NCBI GenBank assembly: GCA_947442095.1
Contig: CANEVG010000002.1
Span: 1 to 45,639, forward strand
Direction: 5' to 3'
Origin: Sphingomonadaceae bacterium
GTDB taxonomy: Bacteria; Pseudomonadota; Alphaproteobacteria; Sphingomonadales; Sphingomonadaceae
Length of the DNA: 45,639 bases
Part shown: piece by piece, positions 28,269 through 36,914 of the stretch
Position numbering within the stretch: the stretch's first letter is position 1
How the letters are laid out: every line of letters begins with the position of its first letter
Position numbers and translations under genes: made by a program
The notes under the pieces: generated by a model
What the model was told of the DNA's origin: nothing
The model's input: the letters and a program-made list of their open reading frames with translations, nothing else
Database searches by the model: none

Positions 28269-28629
28269 CGCCATGGGCGCCACGACTTTCTCCGTGCTGG
28301 GGGCCGATCTGGCCGTGAAGGGTGACATAACCGCCAGCGCCGATCTGCATATCGACGGCCATATCGCAGGCGACATCACGTGTGCCGCTCTCGTGCAGGG
28401 CGAAGCCAGCGTGATCGAAGGCGAGATCCGGGCACAGACCGCGCGGCTGGCCGGCACAGTCAAGGGCGGGATCGAGGTCGGCCAGCTGGTCGTGCTCAAA
28501 TCAGCCCGGATTCAAGGGGATGTGAAATACGATATGCTTACGATCGAACAGGGCGCGCATATCGACGGGCGGTTGAGCCATGGGTTGGATCCGGTCGACC
28601 ATGAGACAGCGCTGACTTTGGTGAGCTAA
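28207..28629 (+). CDS. Bactofilin (polymer-forming cytoskeletal protein)
   Basis: 'FSVLGADLAVKGDITASADLHIDGHIAGDITCAALVQGEASVIEGEIRAQTARLAGTVKGGIEVGQLVVLKSARIQGDVKYDMLTIEQGAHIDGRL' repeating beta-helix pattern; start at MFSKKPTR inferred, overlapping the M23 gene end. Confidence 0.92.
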   Translation: MFSKKPTREPEHLPRSAQQGNAMGATTFSVLGADLAVKGDITASADLHIDGHIAGDITCAALVQGEASVIEGEIRAQTARLAGTVKGGIEVGQLVVLKSARIQGDVKYDMLTIEQGAHIDGRLSHGLDPVDHETALTLVS

Positions 28630-28700
28630 CCCCAATACCGTTCGCTTAAGGTAATCTCTGCTTTGGCTTTAGCCGGTGCTGGGCACCGGGAGGCATTGGC

Positions 28701-29737
28701 GTGGCACGGACAGTCGCGGAACGTCCTTCGAGTCCCTGGATCACATCAGCCTGGGTGTGATTGCGCGTACATTTCCGTTGAGCGCGGTTCGTGCAGCGCT
28801 GGTGGCGACCGGCAAGGAGAGCGTACGACAGCGCGATCTGCCGGCGCAGGTAGTGGTCTGTTATGTGACCACTTTGGCGCTCTCCATGCAGTCTTCCTAT
28901 CGCAAGGTCCTGCGCTGCCTGATTGAAGGCATGCATTGGCTTGACCGTTCGTCGACGATCAAGGTGGCCGGCAAGTCGGGGATTTTCCAGGCCCGCACGC
29001 GGCTTGGCTGGGTATCGATGCGCGCACTTCATGATGCCGCGGTGAAACAGATTGTCCAGAAGACGACGAAGGGTGCCTGGTATCGCGACTGGCGACTGGT
29101 TAGCCTCGAGGGGTGTAGGCCTCGACGTCGCTAACAAGACGGTCAATGAAGCGGCCTTTGGTCGCCCTGGCGCCAGCCGGGGAAGCAGTGCCTTTCCGCA
29201 GTTTCGCTTCGTCTCACTGGTGGTGAACGGCACTCCTATCGTCTTTGCCTCGGAGATGGCTGGCTAGCCACCCACGAGACCCTTCTTGCCAGGACAGTGG
29301 TTGCCAGACTGGGCAAGGGCATGCTGTGCTTGGCAGACCGCGCTTTATTCAGGTTCGCTCTGTGGGCACAAGCCCAGGAGAATGGCGCCAATCTGCTCTG
29401 GCGTATCAGGCGGAACCTGCGGCTGTCGCCTGATACACGATTGGCCGATGGCTCATATCTGAGCCGCATCTATTCTTCACAGTGGGATTTTCGGCACAAA
29501 ACCAACGGCATGGTGGTGCGCGTCATCGATTACGCGCTCGGCGGCGTTGCTCATGCCGAGCCGGTCTACCGACTGGCCACCACCGTCCTTGTTCCAGAAC
29601 AGGCGCCAGCGCCAGGGCTGGCAGCACTTCACCATGAGCGCTGGGAAATCGAGACCGCCTTTGATGCACTCAAGACCCATTTGCGCGGCGCCCGCATCGT
29701 TCTGCGGTCCAAGACCCCCGACCTTGTTCGCCAGAGC
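28701..29737 (+). pseudogene. Decayed IS4-family transposase, frameshifted and C-terminally truncated
   Basis: Pieces in three frames read 'ARTVAER / FESLDHISLGVIARTFPLSAV...MQSSYRKVLRCLIEGMHWL...KVAGKSGIFQARTRLGW...GAWYRDWRLVSLEG / LDVANKTVNEAAFGRPGASRGSSAFPQFRFVSLVVNGT / KGMLCLADRALFRF...HERWEIETAFDALKTHLRGARIVLRSKTPDLVRQ'; breaks near 28725, 29115, 29265. Confidence 0.88.
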
Positions 29738-29819
29738 AATGCGTGTCCTTACGTGGACAGTATTGGAGCTGGAGGCAGTTGCATTTCCACAGCGCCTCAT
29801 CCGACGGATTGCCAAGACC

Positions 29820-29852
29820 AAACAAACCCCCCTTCCGGAGCCCGAAGGGGGG
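29820..29852 (-). terminator. Rho-independent terminator downstream of trcR
   Basis: CCCCCCTTC-(8 nt)-GAAGGGGGG 9-bp stem; minus strand continues TTTGTTTGG; 35 bp beyond the DUF1013 stop. Confidence 0.72.
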
Positions 29853-29886
29853 TCTTGCTTATTGTCCGGTATTCGCGGCCGAGACT

Positions 29887-30594
29887 TTAGCTGTCTGAAA
29901 GGCCTTCGGCGCGGCGCGCTTCGAGCCAGGCAGCGGCCTCGGCCTCCTGCGCGGCCTGCGAGGCCGCCTTGGCATGGGCCTGCCGCTCGGCGCGGAGTTC
30001 TTCGATGAGCGCCTCGCGGTCGTTGCCCAGCCGCAGGTTGCTTGCGGTTTCGTCTTCTTCGATCCCGGCTTTCTTGGCAGCTTTGGCCACCAGCGCATCA
30101 AGCTCGCGCTGCGAGCAAAGGCCCAAGGTAACCGGGTCCTTGGGGTTGATATTGGCGATGTTCCAATGGCTGCGATCGCGAATTGCGGCAATGGTGTTGC
30201 GCGTTGTGCCGATCAGCTTGCCGACTTGTGCGTCAGAAATCTCAGAATGGTTGCGCAGAATCCAGGCGATGCCGTCGGGCTTGTCCTGCCGCTTCGAGAC
30301 CGGCGTGTAGCGCGGCCCTTTGGTGCGGCTGACCGAAATCGGCGCCTTCTGCATCTTGAGCCGGTACTCGGCGTTGACCTGTCCGCGCTCGATCTCGCTC
30401 TGGGTAAGCTCGCCCGAGTGCACCGGATCGCGTCCGGTGTACTTAGCGCCTGCAAGGTCATCGGCCATCGCCTGCACTTCAAGAATATGCAGGCCACAAA
30501 ACTCGGCGATCTGCTCGAACGTCAGCGCGGTGTTGTCGACAAGCCATGATGCCGTGGCATGGGGCATCAGCGGATAAGTGGACTGGTTGCTCAA
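29887..30594 (-). CDS. DUF1013 protein, cell cycle transcriptional regulator TrcR-like
   Basis: 'LMPHATASWLVDNTALTFEQIAEFCGLHILEVQAMADD', 'YTPVSKRQDKPDGIAWILRNHSEISDAQVGKLIGTTRNTIAAIRDRSHWN'; TTG start. Confidence 0.9.
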   Translation of the reverse strand: MSNQSTYPLMPHATASWLVDNTALTFEQIAEFCGLHILEVQAMADDLAGAKYTGRDPVHSGELTQSEIERGQVNAEYRLKMQKAPISVSRTKGPRYTPVSKRQDKPDGIAWILRNHSEISDAQVGKLIGTTRNTIAAIRDRSHWNIANINPKDPVTLGLCSQRELDALVAKAAKKAGIEEDETASNLRLGNDREALIEELRAERQAHAKAASQAAQEAEAAAWLEARRAEGLSDS

Positions 30595-30629
30595 GGGGAG
30601 CCCCTCTGGAGAGCCTCAACAACGAGGCG

Positions 30630-30662
30630 GAAACAATAAGGGCCGCCCCTTGCGGAGCGGCC
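30630..30662 (-). terminator. Rho-independent terminator of quinone oxidoreductase gene
   Basis: Minus strand GGCCGCTCC-GCAA-GGGGCGGCC followed by CTTATTGTTT; 70 bp past the stop of the 30733 gene. Confidence 0.7.
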
Positions 30663-30732
30663 ATCTTGTGTCCGGTGTAGGCGAGCAGGGCTCACACGGC
30701 AAGCCTAATCGGGCTAAATTCCTGCCTTCGGG

Positions 30733-31737
30733 CTATTCGCTGACAGTCAGAACGATCTTGCCGATATGGGCACCGGCCTCCATCCGCGCATGGGCGGCGG
30801 ATGCCTCGCGCAGCGGAAAGGATTGGTCCATGACTGGTCGAAGCAGACCTTCAGCCACCAGCGGCCAGACCGTCTGGTGGATTTCATCCGCCAGCAAGCC
30901 TTTGAATTCATTTGATCTGGGTCGCAATGTAGACCCGGAAAGAGTTAGCCGGCGGCGCATCACTTCAGCCATGTTGATCTCTGCGCGCACACCGCCCTGC
31001 ACCGCAATCGTCACGTGCCGCCCATCATCGCCAAGGCACTTGAGGTTGCGCCCCACATAGTCGCCCGCAACCATGTCTAGCACAAGGTGCACGCCCTTGC
31101 CGTCAGTGATCCGTGCCACTTCCTCAACGAAATCCGTGGCCTTGTAGTCAATGGCATGCGCCGCGCCGAGGGCCAGCGCGGCTGCACATTTTTCTGGTCC
31201 GCCACATGTCACGATGACTGTAAGGCCGAACAGCTTGCCTAGAAGGATCGCCGTAGTCCCGATCCCGCTGGTGCCGCCGTGCACCAGCAAGCGCTCGCCC
31301 TCGGTCGCCCAGCCACGTTCGAACACATTGTGCCAGACGGTGAACAGCGTCTCGGGCATGGCAGCCGCCTGATCTGGCGCAAGGCCATCCGGCACCGGCA
31401 GGCACAGGGACGCCTCGGCAAGGCAGTATTCGGCGTAGCCACCGCCCGATACAAGCGCGCAGACCATCTGACCAAGGAATGGTGTTGTGACGCCCGCCCC
31501 CATGACAACAACCTGTCCTGACACCTCGAGTCCCGGGATCGGCGAAGCCCCTGGCGGCGGCGGATAGAAGCCCTGACGCTGGATCACGTCTGGCCGGTTG
31601 ACCCCTGCGAAGGCGACCCGCAAAAGGACCTGCCCCGGTCCGGGGACAGGCACAGGCAGCGTTTCCGGACGCAGCACCTCAGGCCCGCCGGGCGCATCGA
31701 AACCTATTGCGGTCATCGTTGCTGGTAACGGCTTCAT
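30733..31737 (-). CDS. NAD(P)H-quinone oxidoreductase (PIG3/zeta-crystallin-like MDR family)
   Basis: 'VAFAGVNRPDVIQRQGFYPPPPGASPIPGLEVSGQVV', 'LLVHGGTSGIGTTAILLGKLFG', 'ARMEAGAHIGKIVLTV'. Confidence 0.9.
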   Translation of the reverse strand: MKPLPATMTAIGFDAPGGPEVLRPETLPVPVPGPGQVLLRVAFAGVNRPDVIQRQGFYPPPPGASPIPGLEVSGQVVVMGAGVTTPFLGQMVCALVSGGGYAEYCLAEASLCLPVPDGLAPDQAAAMPETLFTVWHNVFERGWATEGERLLVHGGTSGIGTTAILLGKLFGLTVIVTCGGPEKCAAALALGAAHAIDYKATDFVEEVARITDGKGVHLVLDMVAGDYVGRNLKCLGDDGRHVTIAVQGGVRAEINMAEVMRRRLTLSGSTLRPRSNEFKGLLADEIHQTVWPLVAEGLLRPVMDQSFPLREASAAHARMEAGAHIGKIVLTVSE

Positions 31738-31852
31738 GCCATGCCCCCCTGAACCGGCGCGACGCAGCCAATTGCTGCCGCAGATTGGTAAATTGTCAGA
31801 AGTGCCAAGTACCCACGCATCCGGTTGACAGCAAGGCTCAAGCGGTCACAAA

Positions 31853-32113
31853 GTGAACGCCATGGAACTTGACGAGCGTCCGCGCCCTACAGGCGATACG
31901 GCCAGCCTTCTGGCAACGGAGCCGCTCGACAGGTATTCGCATCACGAGTTGACCGAAAGAATCGCCCTGCTCGAAGCGGAAATTCGCCGAGTGGCCGCAC
32001 ACCGCGACAAGGCAGCCGCACACCGCCTTGCGGCCGACTCCCTATTTGGTTCACCCCCTGTTGGTTCCCCCCCGCCTGAGGGTAGTGGCCCACCTAAGGG
32101 TAGTGGATTCTGA
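31853..32113 (+). CDS. DUF1192 small protein with repetitive C-terminal tail
   Basis: 'EPLDRYSHHELTERIALLEAEIRRVAAHRDKAAAHRLAADSLF' resembles DUF1192; divergent from the quinone oxidoreductase. Confidence 0.75.
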   Translation: MNAMELDERPRPTGDTASLLATEPLDRYSHHELTERIALLEAEIRRVAAHRDKAAAHRLAADSLFGSPPVGSPPPEGSGPPKGSGF

Positions 32114-32296
32114 TGCTTGCCGCCCTTCACCTAGCGGGGCGGCATACCCATATTGTGCACGGGCCGGTTGATGCACTCGGCCGACGGTCATTTTCCCGCG
32201 CTCCCTGTTTAGCCATGGTTAATCGGAAGCGTGCTTTCCTCCCGCAAGGGAACCACCCTGGGCTGGCAGTCTGCCGGCTCGCCAGAAAGAAGCGCC

Positions 32297-34672
32297 ATGC
32301 CAAGTTTCGCCCAAAGCCTTGAAAAGACGCTACATTCGGCGCTCAGCAACGCATCGGAACGCAGTCATGAATATGCGACTCTCGAGCATCTGTTGCTGGC
32401 CCTGATCGACGACGCCGACGCGGCGCAAGTCATGCAGGCCTGCGGTGTCGATCTGGGCGATCTGGGCGATGTCGTGCGGCAGTACCTCGATCAGGAGTAC
32501 CAGTCGCTCAAGACGCAGGACAAGGCCGATCCGCAGCCGACCGCCGGCTTTCAGCGCGTGATTCAGCGTGCGATCCTGCATGTGCAGTCCTCGGGTAAGG
32601 ACACTGTCACGGGCGCCAACGTGCTGGTCGCGCTGTTCTCCGAGCGCGATTCCTACGCGGTCTATTTCCTGCAGCAGCAGGACATGAGCCGGCTCGATGC
32701 GGTGAGCTTCATCAGCCACGGCATCGGCAAGGGTGGTCGTCAGGTGGAAAATCGCAATCCCAAGGGTGCTGAAGAGGCCCAGCCCCAGCAGGAAGAAAAG
32801 TCCGAGGCCAAGGGCGGTAACAAGAAAGAAACCGCGCTCGACCAGTTCACCGTCAACCTCAACGAGAAGGCGCTGAACGGCAAGGTCGATCCGCTGATCG
32901 GGCGCGGGCCGGAAGTGGACCGCACGATCCAGATCCTGTGCCGCCGGTCCAAGAACAACCCGCTTTATGTAGGCGATCCGGGTGTGGGCAAGACCGCGAT
33001 TGCCGAGGGCCTTGCGCGCAAGATTGTGGAGGGCGATGTTCCCGAAGTGCTCAACGAAGCGGTGATCTACTCGCTCGACATGGGCGCGCTGCTCGCTGGC
33101 ACGCGCTATCGCGGCGATTTCGAGGAGCGGCTCAAGCAGGTCGTCTCCGAACTCGAGAAAATGCCGCACGCAATCCTGTTCATCGACGAGATCCACACCG
33201 TGATCGGCGCGGGCGCAACCAGTGGCGGCGCGATGGACGCCTCGAACCTCCTCAAGCCCGCGCTTTCGGGGGGCACGATCCGCTGCATCGGCTCGACCAC
33301 CTACAAGGAGTTCCGCAACCACTTCGAGAAGGACCGCGCGCTGCTGCGCCGGTTCCAGAAGATCGACGTGAACGAGCCGACCATCGAGGACACGATCAAG
33401 ATCCTGAAAGGCCTGCGCACTGCGTTCGAGGACCATCACAAGGTCCGCTACACGCCCGATGCGATCAAGACCGCGGTGGAGCTTTCGGCGCGCTACATCA
33501 ACGACCGCAAGCTGCCGGACAAGGCGATCGACGTGATCGACGAGGTTGGCGCAATGCAGATGCTGGTGCCGCCGTCGAAGCGCAAGAAGGTGATCACCGC
33601 GCGCGAGATCGAACAAGTCATCGCGACGATGGCGCGCATCCCGCCCAAGTCGGTCTCGAGCGACGACAAGAAAGTGCTCGAGCATCTCGACCGCGATCTC
33701 AAGCGGCTGGTGTTCGGCCAGGACAAGGCCATCGAAGTGCTGGCGAGCGCGATGAAGCTCAGCCGCGCAGGCCTGCGCGATCCGGACAAGCCCATCGGCT
33801 CGTTCCTGTTCTCGGGCCCCACCGGCGTCGGCAAGACCGAAGTGGCGCGCAGCCTTGCCCAGATCATGGGCATCCCGCTGCAGCGCTTCGACATGTCGGA
33901 ATACATGGAGCGCCATTCGATCAGCCGCTTGATCGGTGCGCCCCCGGGTTATGTCGGCTTCGATCAGGGCGGGCTGCTCACCGATGCCATCGACCAGCAA
34001 CCGCACTGCGTGTTGCTGCTTGACGAGATCGAGAAGGCACACCCCGATCTGTTCAACATCCTGCTGCAGGTGATGGACAACGGCCGGCTCACCGATCATC
34101 ACGGCAAGACTGTGGATTTCCGCAACGTCGTGCTGGTGATGACCACCAATGCCGGCGCCTCTGACATGGCGCGCAATGGCATCGGCTTCGGCGACGTGTC
34201 GAAGGCGGATGCGGGTGACGAAGCGGTCAAGAAGATGTTCAGCCCGGAGTTCCGCAACCGGATCGACGCGATTGTACCGTTTGCCTACTTGCCGCCCGAG
34301 GTTGTCAGCCGGGTGGTCGACAAGTTCATCCTCCAGCTCGAACTCCAGCTGGCTGACCAGAACGTGCACATCCAGTTCGACAGCGATGCACGCGCCTGGC
34401 TGGCCAAGCAGGGCTATGACCGGCTCTATGGCGCGCGACCGATGGGCCGCGTGATTCAGGAGAAGGTCAAGAAACCGCTGGCCGAGGAACTGCTGTTCGG
34501 CAAACTCGCCAATGGCGGCGAGGTCCACGTCAGCCTCAAGGAAGAGGAAGGCAAGGACACCGCGCTCTCGTTCGAATTGACCCCGGCCGCGCCGAAACTG
34601 GTCAAGAAGAAGGCACGCAGAGGCAAAGCCGGTTCGGCCACGGCAGAGGAGCCGAACGCCGACGAGGCGTAA
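32297..34672 (+). CDS. clpA: ATP-dependent Clp protease ATP-binding subunit ClpA
   Basis: ATG at 32297 'MPSFAQSLEKTLHSALSNASERSHEYATLEHLLLALIDD'; Walker A 'GDPGVGKTAIAEGLA' and 'GPTGVGKTEVARSLA'; 'YMERHSISRLIGAPPGYVGFDQGGLLTDAI'. Confidence 0.96.
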   Translation: MPSFAQSLEKTLHSALSNASERSHEYATLEHLLLALIDDADAAQVMQACGVDLGDLGDVVRQYLDQEYQSLKTQDKADPQPTAGFQRVIQRAILHVQSSGKDTVTGANVLVALFSERDSYAVYFLQQQDMSRLDAVSFISHGIGKGGRQVENRNPKGAEEAQPQQEEKSEAKGGNKKETALDQFTVNLNEKALNGKVDPLIGRGPEVDRTIQILCRRSKNNPLYVGDPGVGKTAIAEGLARKIVEGDVPEVLNEAVIYSLDMGALLAGTRYRGDFEERLKQVVSELEKMPHAILFIDEIHTVIGAGATSGGAMDASNLLKPALSGGTIRCIGSTTYKEFRNHFEKDRALLRRFQKIDVNEPTIEDTIKILKGLRTAFEDHHKVRYTPDAIKTAVELSARYINDRKLPDKAIDVIDEVGAMQMLVPPSKRKKVITAREIEQVIATMARIPPKSVSSDDKKVLEHLDRDLKRLVFGQDKAIEVLASAMKLSRAGLRDPDKPIGSFLFSGPTGVGKTEVARSLAQIMGIPLQRFDMSEYMERHSISRLIGAPPGYVGFDQGGLLTDAIDQQPHCVLLLDEIEKAHPDLFNILLQVMDNGRLTDHHGKTVDFRNVVLVMTTNAGASDMARNGIGFGDVSKADAGDEAVKKMFSPEFRNRIDAIVPFAYLPPEVVSRVVDKFILQLELQLADQNVHIQFDSDARAWLAKQGYDRLYGARPMGRVIQEKVKKPLAEELLFGKLANGGEVHVSLKEEEGKDTALSFELTPAAPKLVKKKARRGKAGSATAEEPNADEA

Positions 34673-34706
34673 GGCTCAAATCTCGCGAGCCTCAGGAAAC
34701 GGAGAG

Positions 34707-34741
34707 AGGGGCGGTGGTCACAGAGCCATCGCCCCTTTTTC
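34707..34741 (+). terminator. Rho-independent terminator of clpA
   Basis: AGGGGCGGTGG-TCACAGAG-CCATCGCCCCT followed by TTTTT; 35 bp past the clpA stop. Confidence 0.82.
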
Positions 34742-34770
34742 GTTACCAATGCAGTTCGTGGAGCACGTCC

Positions 34771-35751
34771 TCAGCGGCCTTGCGCCTCGGCGGCCAATTG
34801 TGTGCGGACTTCCTCGGCGCGCTTGGTCAGAAACGCCACACGCTCATCCGTGGACATGTATGGGCCATAAATCCCCAGCAAACGCGATATCGGACCATTG
34901 GTCTTCCTCAAGCGCGGGATACTGGCCGCAGCAGCAGTGGTCGCGAATCCGGCCCGCGCCATCAGCAACACGGCCAGGCTGTCGGCTTCGATTTCGATCC
35001 GCTGGCGGGCGGCGCGATCCTTGATATGCGCTTCCTTGCCCGGGCCGGTGTGCTCCAGAATAACGTGGGCCAGTTCATGGGCCAGCACAAAGGCGAGCTC
35101 TGCATCGTCTTGCAGCAGCGCTTCCAGCCCGGAGTTCACCTGAACCCGCGACCCGAATGTCGTCGCATCGACGGTTTTCCGGTTGATCATGAACAGGCTG
35201 GCGGTGCAGCCGGCTTTCCCGGTCAGATGAAAGTCGCGCGTCTGCCCTTCGTGCTCAGCCTTGATCTCCATGGTTGGCGCTTGGATGCCTGCGTAAAGCG
35301 CATCCCAGAACGCCTTGCGCGCGTCCGGCCCCGCATCGGTCAACGGCCAGGATATGCCGCCCACCGCTTCGATCCAATCTCCCTCGCGAAGGCCGGACTG
35401 GTCGGCTACACTGCCCGGAATGACCCCCAATGCGGTTGGATAATCCCGCAAGCCGAGAGACTGAGCCTGCGCCGTGCGGACGGCCGGACTGGAGCGATCA
35501 TCCAGCCGGGCGACGACGAGACCATAAGTCATCTCCTGCTTTGGGCAGGATGCCAGATTGGCCAATCGCAACTTGTGCATAATCCCGGCCACGCGCAGTT
35601 CCCGCTTGTGCCAGGCGCGCAAAGCTTCAGGGCTTGGCGCATCTGCGGCCAGTGCCGGGACATGAGCGAACATCACAAACGCTGCAACAGTGCAGAACGC
35701 TTTGATCACACTGGTTTTCCGTTCTTGAAGGGGTTTCTGCCTGAACAACAC
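34771..35751 (-). CDS. Secreted M48-like metallopeptidase with N-terminal PDZ domain
   Basis: Signal peptide; PDZ 'TALGVIPGSVADQSGLREGDWIEAVGG'; zinc motif 'FVLAHELAHVILEHTG'; 'RIEIEADSLAVLLMARAGF'. Confidence 0.85.
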   Translation of the reverse strand: MLFRQKPLQERKTSVIKAFCTVAAFVMFAHVPALAADAPSPEALRAWHKRELRVAGIMHKLRLANLASCPKQEMTYGLVVARLDDRSSPAVRTAQAQSLGLRDYPTALGVIPGSVADQSGLREGDWIEAVGGISWPLTDAGPDARKAFWDALYAGIQAPTMEIKAEHEGQTRDFHLTGKAGCTASLFMINRKTVDATTFGSRVQVNSGLEALLQDDAELAFVLAHELAHVILEHTGPGKEAHIKDRAARQRIEIEADSLAVLLMARAGFATTAAAASIPRLRKTNGPISRLLGIYGPYMSTDERVAFLTKRAEEVRTQLAAEAQGR

Positions 35752-35831
35752 CCGATGCCGCGAACTGCTATATCCCAGCCTGCACCACTTTCCATCTAGA
35801 ACTAACTGTTCGGCTGGCTCATTCCATCAAG

Positions 35832-36836
35832 ATGGCCGGATGTTTCACGTGGATCAAAGCGGAGCCAATGGGCATCCGCGTGGTACCGGCGGATGCGTGG
35901 ATCGATCCCTCGCGTGCGGTGGCGCGGGCGCTAGTTACGCACGGACATGCCGATCATGCGCGGGGCGGGCATGGGCAGACTATCGCAACGCCTGCCACGC
36001 TGGCAATCATGGGGGTACGCTATGGCGTGGCGGATGGGGCGGTCCAAGCCTGCTATCATGCGCCTGTCGCGCTGGGCGGCGGCGTTACCGCCACGTTCCT
36101 GCCTGCGGGGCATGTGCTGGGTTCGGCGCAGATCCTGCTCGAGTACGCGGGCGAGCGGGTAATCGTGACCGGGGACTACAAGCGCAGCCCCGACCTCACG
36201 TGCCTGCCCTTCGCGGTCACGCCCTGCGACCTGTTCATCACCGAAGCCACGTTCGGCCTGCCGGTCTTCCGCCATCCGCCAATTGCCGATGAAATCGCGC
36301 GGCTGCTGGCGGCGCGCGCGGCCAATCCGGAACGCTGTGTACTGGTCGGTGCCTATGCGCTGGGCAAGGCGCAGCGGGTGATTGCCGAACTGCGCGCGGC
36401 GGGCTGGGATGAACCGGTCTACCTTCACGGCGCGATGGAAACGATGTGCCGGCTCTATGAGGCGCAAGGCGTGCCGCTCGGCGACTTGCGTCCCGCAGCA
36501 GGCGTGCCCAAGGCCGAGCTGGCGGGTGCCATCGTGATCTGCCCGCCTTCTGCGCTGAACGACCGCTGGAGTCGCCGCCTGCCCGATCCCCTGACGGCGA
36601 TGGCAAGCGGCTGGATGCGCGTGCGCCAACGCGCCCGCCAGCGCGGGGTGGAACTGCCACTGGTCATCTCGGACCATGCCGACTGGGACGAACTCACCAC
36701 GACTATTACCGAGGTGAACCCCGCCGAGACCTGGATCACCCATGGCCGCGAGGAAGCACTGCTGCGCTGGTGCGAACTGCACCAGCGCCGCGCCCGCGCG
36801 CTGGCGCTGACGGGATACGAGGACGAGGATGATTGA
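35832..36836 (+). CDS. Ligase-associated DNA exonuclease (MBL fold)
   Basis: 'ALVTHGHADHARGGHGQT', 'FLPAGHVLGSAQILLEYAGERVIVTGDYKRSPDLTC', 'ALGKAQRVIAEL', 'SDHADWDELTTTI', followed by ATP-dependent ligase. Confidence 0.9.
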   Translation: MAGCFTWIKAEPMGIRVVPADAWIDPSRAVARALVTHGHADHARGGHGQTIATPATLAIMGVRYGVADGAVQACYHAPVALGGGVTATFLPAGHVLGSAQILLEYAGERVIVTGDYKRSPDLTCLPFAVTPCDLFITEATFGLPVFRHPPIADEIARLLAARAANPERCVLVGAYALGKAQRVIAELRAAGWDEPVYLHGAMETMCRLYEAQGVPLGDLRPAAGVPKAELAGAIVICPPSALNDRWSRRLPDPLTAMASGWMRVRQRARQRGVELPLVISDHADWDELTTTITEVNPAETWITHGREEALLRWCELHQRRARALALTGYEDEDD

Positions 36837-36855
36837 GGGGCGCGGTCGTGATTCC

Positions 36856-36908
36856 TGGAGGGTGCCGCTCCGCCACCCTCGGTGGTCCCCCTCCCCGTTC
36901 CGGGGAGG
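36856..36908. repeat. GC-rich double-hairpin intergenic element (REP-like)
   Basis: CCACC-CTC-GGTGG (36873-36885) and CCTCCCCG-TTC-CGGGGAGG (36890-36908); style matches intergenic repeats I associate with sphingomonad genomes. Confidence 0.55.
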
Positions 36909-36914
36909 TATCTA

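Noticed and set aside
28646-29233. 195-aa minus ORF over the transposase remnant
   Set aside because: Antisense to identifiable IS4 transposase fragments; no independent support.
32330-34528. 732-aa minus-strand ORF
   Set aside because: Fully antisense to clpA; composition-driven shadow ORF in GC-rich DNA with no recognisable domain.
35931-36782. 283-aa minus ORF
   Set aside because: Antisense to the MBL exonuclease, whose HxHxDH motif is intact.
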